The notes below the pieces were generated by a model. That model was given only the letters and a program-made list of their open reading frames with translations. It was not told the origin of the DNA and searched no databases. From Desulfobaculum bizertense DSM 18034 (GTDB taxonomy: Bacteria > Desulfobacterota > Desulfovibrionia > Desulfovibrionales > Desulfovibrionaceae): a DNA stretch of 64,000 bases. The DNA is taken from the NCBI RefSeq assembly GCF_900167065.1, contig NZ_FUYA01000004.1, forward strand, positions 1 to 64,000. Reading direction: 5' to 3'. The position numbers were made by a program, and so were the translations under genes. Below, in pieces: positions 7,758 to 15,992 of this stretch; positions within the stretch are counted from its first letter, which is position 1, and every line of letters begins with the position of its first letter.

Positions 7758-9667
7758 AGAAAAATCTTTCCTCAGTCGTTAAGTTTAACGCGGTCGTTGG
7801 CAGCTCGTTTCGGGCTGCCTCGGCGACCGTTCGCGGCGATCTGTCGCACGTGAGCGAGGCCTACCGGACTATCAAAGGGCAGCAGGAAAAGCTGCACCGG
7901 TTTGCGGGCTTTGACATGAAGGGCCTCGCGCAGGCCCGTCGGGACATGAAAAACGCCGCAAAGGACCTTTCGCGGCTGGAGGCTGAACTTGCGGCCACGG
8001 CCAAGCCGTCCAAGAAACTGACGCGGGAATTTGAGCGCGCTCAGCGGAAGGCGAAGCGCACGTCAAAAGCCTATCATTCGCAGAAAAACGAGCTTTCCAC
8101 GTTAAGCCGCCAGCTCAGGCGCGCGGGTGTGAACACGCGTGATCTTGAGGGCGAATTTGACCGCATGGGGCAGGAGGTCGCCAAGGCAGAGCGCAAGCTC
8201 AAAGCCATGAAAGGCGTACTGGACGCGGATATTGGCGGAAGCTTTCGCAACGTAGCCGGTCAGGTTGGACGCCTTGGCACTGCCGTTGGCGCGGGCGTCG
8301 GCGTCGTAGGCACCGCCGTGACCATGACAAACAAGCTTACCTCGGAACAAAGCGCGCTGGCGCAGGCTCTGGGCGTTTCAGCCAATGGCTTGGCCGCGTG
8401 GGGCGGCTTGGCGAAAGAAGCCGGGTTTGATGCGGATACGGTGGGCGATCTTTTTGAAGAGCTGAACAATAAGCTCGGCGAGTCGGCCGGGCTTGGTGAA
8501 ATTACGCCAGTGACCGAATCTTTGCAGATTCTTGGACTCAGCTTTGAAGAGCTTCAGGGACTCAAGCCAGAACAGCAATTTGAGCGCGTGGCAGAAGCCA
8601 TTCAAAAGCTCGACGATCACGCGCAGGCCGTATCAGCCGCCGATATTCTGATGGGCGGTGAGGCGAACAAATTCTTTGGCTACCTGAGAAGCCGAAAGCA
8701 AGGCGTGGGAGAACTGCTCGACCAGCAAAAGCAGCTGAATGTCCTGTCTGATGAAGGGCGCGAGGGCGCGAAGAAATACAACGTGGCTTTCGGGCGCTTC
8801 TCTACGGTGGTTTCGTCGACCACGCAGGAAGTTTTCGGGCTGATTGGCGGGGCGCTGGCTCCAATCGTGGAAAAATGGGGACCAAAACTCGCGGACTGGG
8901 TGCGGGAAAATCGCGACGAATTTGTGAAGCTGGGGCAGAGCGTCGAGCGCGCTGTGCCTGTGATTTTGTCCTTTGGCCGGGGCTTGTTCAAGGTCATAAG
9001 TTTCGTTGGGAGCGCCATGAACGGGCTGGCGTCGATCTTTGGCGGCTTTGAGAACTTAGCCATTGCTGTGGGCGTGGCACTTACGGCAAAAACCGCCGTA
9101 GGCCTGTTCTCATTTGGGCAGTCACTTTTTGCCGCAGGGCAGGCAATTGCGCCCTTGGCGTCGGCAGCGATTCCTGGACTCATTGCCGGAATTAAGGCCG
9201 TGGGCTTTGCTATGATGAGCACGCCTCTCGGCTGGATTATTGGCGGCGTAGCGGCGCTCTGTGCTGGCGTCTGGCGGCTTGTTTCCGTCTGGGACAGGCT
9301 GAAAAAAGCGTTCTCCACGGGCGGCGTCTGGGGCGCTGTGAAAACCTTTTTTGGCTTTGGCGATGATGAGGAGGAGCCGAAAAAGGCGGTTCCGGGCGCG
9401 GCCATGCAAAGCGCTCCAAAGCCGATGGGACAAGGCTTTTCAGTAGCTCCCGTGACGCGGGCAAGCTCGCCCTCTGCACAGGCTGCAACGGCACCTTTGC
9501 CCATGCAGACCGCGTCGAAAAGCCAGAGCGTGCAGGTGGATGTGGGCGGGATTACGGTTCACGCTGCGCCGGGGCAGGACCCGGAAGCCATTGCCGACAA
9601 GGTACTGGAGAAATTTCAAGCCCTGCAAAGGGATGCCCAGAATCGGGCGCTCTACGATTACGCATGA
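7754..9667 (+). CDS. T: Tail tape measure protein T
   Basis: A 637-residue tape measure. The ATG at 7754 is chosen for its ATGA overlap with the E' stop; the longer GTG reading from 7715 overlaps the E' coding frame. Residues about 20-180 are a long lysine/arginine-rich coiled coil (LEAELAATAKPSKKLTREFE). A glycine-rich hydrophobic segment follows near 180-205, then a helical region, then hydrophobic membrane-like segments near 420-530 (SAAIPGLIAGIKAVGFAMM). A proline/alanine-rich linker leads to the end. It sets tail length and is ejected with DNA. Confidence 0.9.
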   Translation: MKKNLSSVVKFNAVVGSSFRAASATVRGDLSHVSEAYRTIKGQQEKLHRFAGFDMKGLAQARRDMKNAAKDLSRLEAELAATAKPSKKLTREFERAQRKAKRTSKAYHSQKNELSTLSRQLRRAGVNTRDLEGEFDRMGQEVAKAERKLKAMKGVLDADIGGSFRNVAGQVGRLGTAVGAGVGVVGTAVTMTNKLTSEQSALAQALGVSANGLAAWGGLAKEAGFDADTVGDLFEELNNKLGESAGLGEITPVTESLQILGLSFEELQGLKPEQQFERVAEAIQKLDDHAQAVSAADILMGGEANKFFGYLRSRKQGVGELLDQQKQLNVLSDEGREGAKKYNVAFGRFSTVVSSTTQEVFGLIGGALAPIVEKWGPKLADWVRENRDEFVKLGQSVERAVPVILSFGRGLFKVISFVGSAMNGLASIFGGFENLAIAVGVALTAKTAVGLFSFGQSLFAAGQAIAPLASAAIPGLIAGIKAVGFAMMSTPLGWIIGGVAALCAGVWRLVSVWDRLKKAFSTGGVWGAVKTFFGFGDDEEEPKKAVPGAAMQSAPKPMGQGFSVAPVTRASSPSAQAATAPLPMQTASKSQSVQVDVGGITVHAAPGQDPEAIADKVLEKFQALQRDAQNRALYDYA

Positions 9668-10038
9668 TTATGATGAAAATAGGCGACTATGCTTTTTCGG
9701 TGAATAGTGCCGCGTATCAGAGTTTTGAGCGCAGTACGGCCTACGCGTGGGCCGCGCAGGAGCGAATGGGACGCGAGGCTGCATTACAATTTGTAGGTGT
9801 GGGCGAGGACTCGATTACGCTTACAGGCGTGGTTTTCTCAGGAGGTCCGGCACAGGCCGAGAAAATGCGGCAGGAAGCCGCGCAGGGTAAACCATTACTT
9901 TTTGTAGATGGTACCGGAAAAATCCACGGGCTATGGGTGATTTTGTCCGTGGGCGAGACCGGCAGCGTGTTCTTTGCCGACGGCGTGGCGCGCAAAACGG
10001 AGTTCACCTTGAAGCTGAGGTATTACGGGGAGACCTGA
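9664..10038 (+). CDS. U: Tail protein U
   Basis: A 124-residue gpU-like protein (IGDYAFSVNSAAYQSFERS, FVDGTGKIHGLWVILSVGE). It starts in an ATGA overlap with the tape measure gene; a second ATG at 9673 is also possible. In P2, gpU is a baseplate/tail-tip protein encoded between T and X, and the gene here has the same neighbours. Confidence 0.87.
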   Translation: MIMMKIGDYAFSVNSAAYQSFERSTAYAWAAQERMGREAALQFVGVGEDSITLTGVVFSGGPAQAEKMRQEAAQGKPLLFVDGTGKIHGLWVILSVGETGSVFFADGVARKTEFTLKLRYYGET

Positions 10039-10241
10039 TGCAATATCGAACAAAGGCGGGCGATATGCTCGATGCGGTGTGTTTTGATTTTTATGGCCGC
10101 ACTGCGGGAGTTGTGGAGAAGGTTCTTGAAGCCAACCCACGGCTTTCGGAGTGCGGCCCTGTTTTTGAGGCGGGCGTTTTGATTGAGCTGCCAGAGCTTC
10201 CAGACCCAGAACCAAGCGAAGGGGTGAGCCTGTGGGATTAG
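10038..10241 (+). CDS. X: Tail protein X (LysM-like)
   Basis: A 67-residue protein with the gpX pattern: YRTKAGDMLDAVCFDFYGR, then VVEKVLEANPRLSECGPVF and a short basic-to-acidic end, which is a compact LysM-like fold. gpX helps attach the baseplate hub and precedes gene D in P2. The start overlaps the gpU stop by one base. Confidence 0.88.
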   Translation: MQYRTKAGDMLDAVCFDFYGRTAGVVEKVLEANPRLSECGPVFEAGVLIELPELPDPEPSEGVSLWD

Positions 10242-11218
10242 AAAAGTACGCGCCCGCGTTCCGCATTGTGGCGGACGGGGATGACATTACGGCCGTGATT
10301 CGAGAGCGGCTGATTTCGCTGAGTCTGACCGATGAGGCCGGGATGCAGGCAGACAGTTTGACCGTGGAGCTGGACGACTCCGCGCCGCAGATCCGGTTGC
10401 CGAGAACCGGGGCAGAGCTGCGCGTGTGGCTGGGCTATGGCGAGCAGGTGGAGTTTATGGGGCTGTATGTCGTGGACGGCGTGACGCTCTCCGGGCCGCC
10501 AGAAAAAATGGTGCTCAAGGCGTCAGGAGCGCCGTTTGAACAAAGTCGGGCGTATAGTCAGCTCCAAGATCAGAAAACGCGTTCATGGGTTCCGGGCGAG
10601 CTGCGGGAACTGGTGGAGACCGTGGCCGCAAAGCACGGGCTTGAGCCTGCAATCGGAAAGGACCTGAAAAGCCTTGCGCTGCCGCACTTGGATCAGATTG
10701 CGGAAAGCGACATGAACCTGCTCACGCGCGTGGCGGACAGCGTGGGGGCGGTGGCAAAGGCCAATGGCGGGAGTCTTGTGTTTGTAAAGCGAGGCGAGGG
10801 GAAAACAGCCTCAGGCCGGGCGCTGCCAGAGATTAAAGTCACGCCGCAGGACGTCACAAGCTGGCGCGTGAACATCACGGAACGGGTGAATTTCCGCAAG
10901 GTGAGCGCAGGCTGGCGAGATGTGGAGACGGCGCAGGACGTGCTAGAAAGCGTAGGTGAGGGAAGCCCGGAGTTTCGAATCCGGCATAGCTTCCCGAATA
11001 AAGAAGCCGCGCGAAAGGCTGCCGAGGCAAAACTCGACGCCTTTCAACGCGGCAAAAGAACCTTGTCTGTAACGCTGCCCGGTGATCCGAAGCTCCGCGC
11101 TGAGGTGAAACTGAACCTTATGGGCTTCCGTCCCGGCGTGAGCGGGACGTGGAGTCTCTCCAAGGTCACGCACAGCCTCACGAGGCAGGGCTATGTGGTG
11201 ATGGGAGAGACAATGTAA
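10232..11218 (+). CDS. D: Late control / baseplate hub protein D
   Basis: A 328-residue gpD-like protein (hub, VgrG/gp27-like fold). The start is GTG at 10232, with GGGGTGAG upstream, overlapping gpX. Recognisable regions are YAPAFRIVADGDDIT at the N terminus, LRVWLGYGEQVEFMGLYVVD, and a C-terminal GTWSLSKVTHSLTRQGY typical of P2 gpD. It is the last tail gene: the sequence turns AT-rich straight after its stop, and the next gene, on the other strand, ends 5 bases downstream. Confidence 0.9.
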   Translation: MGLEKYAPAFRIVADGDDITAVIRERLISLSLTDEAGMQADSLTVELDDSAPQIRLPRTGAELRVWLGYGEQVEFMGLYVVDGVTLSGPPEKMVLKASGAPFEQSRAYSQLQDQKTRSWVPGELRELVETVAAKHGLEPAIGKDLKSLALPHLDQIAESDMNLLTRVADSVGAVAKANGGSLVFVKRGEGKTASGRALPEIKVTPQDVTSWRVNITERVNFRKVSAGWRDVETAQDVLESVGEGSPEFRIRHSFPNKEAARKAAEAKLDAFQRGKRTLSVTLPGDPKLRAEVKLNLMGFRPGVSGTWSLSKVTHSLTRQGYVVMGETM

Positions 11219-11223
11219 AAAGA

Positions 11224-12597
11224 CTATTGGGGAATTATTTTTGAAGGAATTTGGGCTTTTCGTAAAATGTCAGCCATATGGCTACTCATGCCGACATTTC
11301 CTTGAAGATTTATTCCTTGCTGTGTCTTTTGAGCTTGGAGAACGACTTTCCTAAGTTTTTCTAAGCCATCATGAACATCAAAAGAAATAAAAGTGCTGGG
11401 TGTCCCCGGATATATGATTTTATCCGAGCTTACAGGAGCTCCTGTGTGTAGTTGGACAATCCAAACACGATTTCCATCGTACACCCATTCAAAACGGCTC
11501 ACTGTAATTTTCGAAGATAATTTTGAGAATACACTCAAAACATTCTTTTTAATAGCGGTAGGAATTTTAGAAGGACTTTGAGTCCCAAGCATAAAATTGT
11601 CACCAAACCCGCGGACCCCTTCAATTAAGGGGGCACCACTAGTCGTATTGACTAGTGCTCCAGAATATACAGCGGTGACCTCTTCTTGAGCTAAGCAAGA
11701 AGGGATTGCTTGACCTGTGGGGTCGTCATTATTCATAAGATTGAAGGGGTCTGTCCAACCTCGCTGTGTTGTAAATTTTCCGGGGTCTTGTACCGCTGGA
11801 CAGGTTCTGATCCATAATTGTTCAGAACCTGTAGGAGTCCCAAATGTGAATAGTCCAAGCTTTGGGTTACGTGAAAAACATGTTGTTCTTGGAACAAAAT
11901 CATGAAGGGTTGACGCAATGAGTAGACCATATGCTTTGTCACCTATTAATCTGCTAAACGCATTTGGCCATGTGACAGAATATGAAATATTATCTTTTTT
12001 TGTAGATTGAATTTCCCATATGATAGTGTGTTCATTTTTCCAACCCCGTCGTTTGGGATGGATACTGAACTCTACTCGTTCAGAGGGGGGGTAGTTAAGA
12101 GAAGGGAGAAAACCATATACAGTTTGTAACAGTCGCTCCGCAATTTCTTTGGGATATGTCGGAACAGGATCTACGGAAGGGTTTTCAACAAAACGGGGTA
12201 TTACTCCGGGGGCAAATTCAACGCGACTATTTTGTAACACTCCAGAAACTCCACCATCGTTAACGTCAATTGTTTCGTTAACGATGGTGTAGAGCCCTTT
12301 TTGGGCTAATCGGTTCAAGTTTAGGAGTATTTCATTTATATCAGTTAATCCATATATGAACTCGTTGCCTTGAGGGGAGTCAGGAGCAAAAGAACGAATG
12401 TTAAGAGAGTTCTCTGGTGATGCCTTAAGTAAGGCCAGAATGTTGTCTTTAATGGAAGGAAAATGATGGTTTGCTGCAAAACCAAAAATACGACTATATC
12501 GAGGCTCTAAGTTCGGTGAAAAACTTAAAAATTGTGCAACATTAACTCGTTGGGCTAATGTATCAAGAACTTGGTCTTTATAGAAGAGTTGAGTCAT
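11224..12597 (-). CDS. PEP-synthase-like phosphotransferase (short, ATP-grasp plus phospho-His motif)
   Basis: A 457-residue protein with no family I can name with certainty. Several segments match the PEP synthase/PPDK plan in order: VPRTTCFSR; AVYSGALVNTTSG; GVRGFGDNFMLG (compare the GLGE.VV.G loop); FEWVYDGNRVWIVQ near residue 369 (compare the EW..DG.LW..Q ending of the ATP-grasp domain); and MSSHMADILRKAQIP with His440 (compare TSHAAI..RE.GIP of the swivelling phospho-histidine domain). It lacks the C-terminal PEP/pyruvate TIM barrel, so it resembles a rifampin-phosphotransferase-like enzyme with a different order or a reduced plan. It overlaps the preceding gene by 20 bp and so is probably translationally coupled as the last gene of a three-gene operon. 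The substrate is unknown. Confidence 0.6.
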   Translation of the reverse strand: MTQLFYKDQVLDTLAQRVNVAQFLSFSPNLEPRYSRIFGFAANHHFPSIKDNILALLKASPENSLNIRSFAPDSPQGNEFIYGLTDINEILLNLNRLAQKGLYTIVNETIDVNDGGVSGVLQNSRVEFAPGVIPRFVENPSVDPVPTYPKEIAERLLQTVYGFLPSLNYPPSERVEFSIHPKRRGWKNEHTIIWEIQSTKKDNISYSVTWPNAFSRLIGDKAYGLLIASTLHDFVPRTTCFSRNPKLGLFTFGTPTGSEQLWIRTCPAVQDPGKFTTQRGWTDPFNLMNNDDPTGQAIPSCLAQEEVTAVYSGALVNTTSGAPLIEGVRGFGDNFMLGTQSPSKIPTAIKKNVLSVFSKLSSKITVSRFEWVYDGNRVWIVQLHTGAPVSSDKIIYPGTPSTFISFDVHDGLEKLRKVVLQAQKTQQGINLQGNVGMSSHMADILRKAQIPSKIIPQ

Positions 12598-13153
12598 GTC
12601 TTATTTGATTGAATATTTTTTGTATGGGGGTTGGGTCTCTGTTGTGCCGTTTTAGTTCTTCTATGCTCTCTGAGAGTAACATAGATGCTTTTTTACGACT
12701 AATGATTTTTCCGGAGTGATCTTTCGCAGGTAACTGTTCTCGAAGGGCAATGTAGAATTCATAGGTACACCCATTGCTAAATTGCCAGCCTTCGTTAAAC
12801 CAAACCTCTTGAGCATAGTGTTGTATGACAAGTTCCCAAAATAAAAGGTAATCCTTTTGAGTCCACTCTTTTTGAAAAAAACAAGTTGGTTCAATGGCTG
12901 GAAGCGAGGTCTTGCTTCTAACTTTTTGAGCAAATTCTCGCCCCGCCCTGCAATTAGGTTCAATTACTTCATGTTTAAGAAAATGCAAGTAGTTGTCATT
13001 AGATATGCCATCTTTTTCAAAATGTTGAAGATATTTAATCAGACGCTTTCCGCTGGTTATTGGAGTGCTTATATAAATTGCTTTGTGGGGGATTACAGAA
13101 GCAAGAATGCTCAAAAGCGGGCTAAATTTGTTTCTATTTTTTTTTGAGGGCAA
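12578..13153 (-). CDS. Nucleoside 2-deoxyribosyltransferase-like (DUF4406-like) protein
   Basis: A 191-residue protein. Residues 25-34 (AIYISTPITS) match the first strand and phosphate-binding turn of NDT/DUF4406 folds. Residues 119-136 (FNEGWQFSNGCTYEFYIA) match the GW..S.G...E...A signature, with Glu132 as the likely nucleophile. Known enzymes of this fold cleave or transfer N-glycosidic bonds of nucleotides, and related proteins are toxins in some retron defence systems. The start is TTG at 13153 with AAAGGAG nine bases upstream. It is the middle gene of the operon. The likely role is as nucleotide-depleting effector (inference). Confidence 0.6.
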   Translation of the reverse strand: MPSKKNRNKFSPLLSILASVIPHKAIYISTPITSGKRLIKYLQHFEKDGISNDNYLHFLKHEVIEPNCRAGREFAQKVRSKTSLPAIEPTCFFQKEWTQKDYLLFWELVIQHYAQEVWFNEGWQFSNGCTYEFYIALREQLPAKDHSGKIISRKKASMLLSESIEELKRHNRDPTPIQKIFNQIRHDSTLL

Positions 13154-13175
13154 AAATTTTATCTCCTTTAATTAA

Positions 13176-13212
13176 ACATGTGAATATTTATAAAAATTAA
13201 ATATTCACATGT
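13176..13212. promoter_or_regulatory. Perfect 15-bp inverted repeat before the NDT-like gene
   Basis: Arms ACATGTGAATATTTA and TAAATATTCACATGT are perfectly complementary around a 7-base AT loop. It sits in the 94-bp gap between the AAA+ gene stop and the TTG start (with its RBS) of the NDT-like gene. No T-run follows directly on the minus strand, so an operator or mRNA-processing hairpin is as likely as a terminator. Confidence 0.6.
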
Positions 13213-13247
13213 CTTAAAGAATAAACGAAAATATAACCTTTTGCTAG

Positions 13248-15800
13248 TTAATCAATTCCCTCCAAAGTCTTGGTGAGCGTTGTTTTCGGGTCGATTTGGG
13301 GGTAACGCTTGAGATTCTCTAAAAGTTCTAATTTTAATATATCAGCCCCTGGTTTCTTGAAGAGGTGCTCTCCTAAAAAGGTCCTAAGATATCTGAGAGT
13401 TTTTTCTTGTTCACAAGCAAGAAAGAGAAGTGGAACAAGTTCTTTGTAAGGAGTTTGTTCAAGTTGTTTGAGTGTTTTTTGTTGTGTAAAAAATCTTGGA
13501 ATATATTGAGTGAGCTTTGTTTTGTATATACTTTCCGGTTTATCAAACGTTTGTTTGTGTTCGCTATTTTTTAAAAAGTTGCTAAGTTCTTTATAAGTAT
13601 AAAGGGGGGTTAAGTCTGCAAGTTCTTGAATATTATCTTTAATCCATTTTTTCTTTTTGGAGAAGGACAAGTCTTCAATTCCTTTGATGTTTTGTTTAAT
13701 CCAAGTTTTCTTTTTTTGGGGGGATAAGTCTGTAAGTCCTTCAGTATTATCTTTAATCCACTCCTGCCTTTTGGGGAGGGATAAGTCTGCAAGCTCTTTA
13801 CTATTCTGTTCAAGCCAATGCTTTTTTGGGGGGAATAAGCCTGCAAGCTTTTTAATATTTTGTTCAACCCAATCCTGCTTTTCTTTTTCGGATAATTTTC
13901 GTTTATCACCAAAGATTATATTTTCAATAATCGTTTGCCTGACTTTATTGCATGGCGGAAGCAATGGTAATTTTTCGTCAATTCGTCCCAGACGCTTAAT
14001 TGCAGGGTCGATTCTTTCTTCATAGTTGGTCGCAATGACAAAAATAAAATTATTTTTTTCTGCTTTGTCGCGAAGTCGTTGGAGCTTTGGGAGCATCCCT
14101 GGGGTCATGAATTGAAAAATACCAGTTTGGTTGTGATATTCATCTGATTCTCTATCTAGCAGGAAGTGATCAATTTCATCAAAAAGTATTACAACTTCTT
14201 GTTGTTGTTCCAAACATTGGAAGATTGCCTTGGCTCGAGCCTCAACTTCTCCTGAACCTCCTGCAAGAAAGTCGCTGGGTGTTACGGTTATGTGTCTCCA
14301 ATTTAGCTTGTCGGCGATACATTTTGTCAAAAAAGTTTTACCTGTTCCAGGAGGGCCATAAAGTAAAAATGAACAGGGTGCGGTAGGATCATATGACTGA
14401 GGGTCAGCCCGTGGTTTTATAAAATTGTCTCTTATAATAGAGTAGATTGGATATTTTTGATTAATGTAATCTCTGGGAAAAGGGTCAATCAACTCATCGA
14501 TTTTATCTTTGTTGTCTTCGTTTGCTTTTTCTACAAGCAGATTGGCTCGGTTTAAAGTTTCGGAACCTATATGGAGCTGAAGGGCGCTATTATATAGCAT
14601 AAGGTAGGTCGCTATTTCGCTTGTTTGCCACAAGTGGATTTCGTGAGGATTTCCTACATGCTCGGACTCCCATCCCCATAAATCAAATTTTTTATTTGAA
14701 TCAAAAATAGTTATTTTTCTAAGTTGGGCTTTAAGCCAGCGGTAGTATCGTTGGAATAAAGGTAAGTGGTTTGAAAAAAACATTGGAGTGTCTCGACTTT
14801 TGTCAAGGGAGAGGCATGTCCTGAGTAAAGAGTTAGCTACCTCGATACTTAGAGGAAGAAGAATTTGACCCTGTTGAGTCGCATAAATTGGATTGATTGG
14901 TCGCCAATATGGAGCAGTTGATTGATGTTGTCCGATTACCTCTAGGGCTCTTTCGAAAGTTTCGTCGTTTGGTTTGAATTCATTAAAGAGAGAAATTCCT
15001 TCAAGACAAAAAACGAGTTCAGCAGGATCAAATCGGCTATCGGGAATGCTATTGTATGAAAGCTGCTGGTGGAGTCTCTGTTCAAAAAAAGAGAAAAAGA
15101 CGGGGCGAGCCTGAGGGAAGTTTTTTACTTTAGAGGGTTTTTTTTCATATAATGCTTTAGCAAGCAGAAAAATTTTTAAAACAACAAAAGCGTTAGTTGA
15201 CTGTTTATATCTTTCTATATTTAAAAGTTGAAAATTTGCTGAGGTTGAAAGGATTTTTTCTTGTAGAGTATCATCAGTTATTTTAAAGATTGTATCTTCG
15301 ATATTTTTGATGTCTGATGGATTTATATTAATGGAGGATTTGTCCTCGGCATCATTATAGATCCCTATAAGATTAGAAATCCATAGTAACGAAGATGGAT
15401 CGTTATCACCGTAAGTGTTAGATTTTGTAACAAATTTTTTATTTGAGTTATCTTGGTTCAGGGCCACAATTTCTTTGAACAACTTACATAAGGCAGTTCG
15501 CCTTTTTTTTTTGCTAGATTCAGTAAAGTTTGTTGTAATTGACACCCTTGGATATAATTGTTCATGACAAACTTTGTTATCTGCAAGATGCAACATACAG
15601 AGTATCATGGCATTGGTGCTGAATGAGTAATTTTCCGGGGGTTCTAGAGTTTTTTCGTGAGCAGCAAGGTAGGGCCACTGGTCTTTTTGTTGTGTCTTTA
15701 AAATGGTGAATATTGCATCTTCAACTTTTGAATTAATTTCGTTTATCTCTGCCTGTATATCTTTGAACTGATTTTGTATGTATTCTTCGAGTCTTTTCAT
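13248..15800 (-). CDS. AAA+ ATPase with internal tandem repeats
   Basis: An 850-residue protein. ATG 15800 (MKRLEEYIQNQFKDI) is preferred over the upstream in-frame TTG, whose translation is unremarkable. Residues 1-430 are a helical region I do not recognise. Walker A GPPGTGKT is at 482-489, Walker B VVILFDEIDHF around 541, sensor-1 FVIATNYEERID, and the arginine-finger region RLGRIDEKL after it: a complete FtsH/CDC48-type AAA+ core. Residues 636-730 are five tandem copies of a ~19-residue unit (W.K.N...L.DLS..KK), followed by a helical C terminus. It is first in a minus-strand operon with the NDT-like and PEP-synthase-like genes and likely acts as the NTP-driven sensor or switch. Confidence 0.75.
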   Translation of the reverse strand: MKRLEEYIQNQFKDIQAEINEINSKVEDAIFTILKTQQKDQWPYLAAHEKTLEPPENYSFSTNAMILCMLHLADNKVCHEQLYPRVSITTNFTESSKKKRRTALCKLFKEIVALNQDNSNKKFVTKSNTYGDNDPSSLLWISNLIGIYNDAEDKSSININPSDIKNIEDTIFKITDDTLQEKILSTSANFQLLNIERYKQSTNAFVVLKIFLLAKALYEKKPSKVKNFPQARPVFFSFFEQRLHQQLSYNSIPDSRFDPAELVFCLEGISLFNEFKPNDETFERALEVIGQHQSTAPYWRPINPIYATQQGQILLPLSIEVANSLLRTCLSLDKSRDTPMFFSNHLPLFQRYYRWLKAQLRKITIFDSNKKFDLWGWESEHVGNPHEIHLWQTSEIATYLMLYNSALQLHIGSETLNRANLLVEKANEDNKDKIDELIDPFPRDYINQKYPIYSIIRDNFIKPRADPQSYDPTAPCSFLLYGPPGTGKTFLTKCIADKLNWRHITVTPSDFLAGGSGEVEARAKAIFQCLEQQQEVVILFDEIDHFLLDRESDEYHNQTGIFQFMTPGMLPKLQRLRDKAEKNNFIFVIATNYEERIDPAIKRLGRIDEKLPLLPPCNKVRQTIIENIIFGDKRKLSEKEKQDWVEQNIKKLAGLFPPKKHWLEQNSKELADLSLPKRQEWIKDNTEGLTDLSPQKKKTWIKQNIKGIEDLSFSKKKKWIKDNIQELADLTPLYTYKELSNFLKNSEHKQTFDKPESIYKTKLTQYIPRFFTQQKTLKQLEQTPYKELVPLLFLACEQEKTLRYLRTFLGEHLFKKPGADILKLELLENLKRYPQIDPKTTLTKTLEGID
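13612..13893 (-). repeat. Five tandem 57-bp in-frame repeats in the AAA+ gene
   Basis: Units start at 13612, 13669, 13726, 13783 and 13837; lengths are 57, 57, 57, 54 and 57 bp. Each encodes about 19 residues such as KKTWIKQNIKGIEDLSFSK or KHWLEQNSKELADLSLPK. The conserved Trp and the ADLS box are kept while other positions vary, so the copies are old enough to have diverged under selection. Confidence 0.85.
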
Positions 15801-15992
15801 ATGGGAATCTCTTTTTTGTTTTGGCAATGAAGTGGTAATATCAACCGTTATATAATAAAATATAGGATTATATTTAGTCTGATTAGTTGTCAAACTGTTC
15901 CGGAGGTCGGGGCCAAGAGGAAGTGTTAATTGTAGAATAAAAATTAAGGTGTGTATTAGTTAAATTTAAAAATTCTAATCTGGAGTGAGACA

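Noticed and set aside
13612-13893. Possible CRISPR-like array from the 57-bp periodicity
   Set aside because: Units are contiguous without spacers and in frame with the AAA+ protein.
15801-15893. N-terminal 31-residue extension of the AAA+ protein from a TTG
   Set aside because: No ribosome-binding site before the TTG; ATG 15800 gives a normal helical start.
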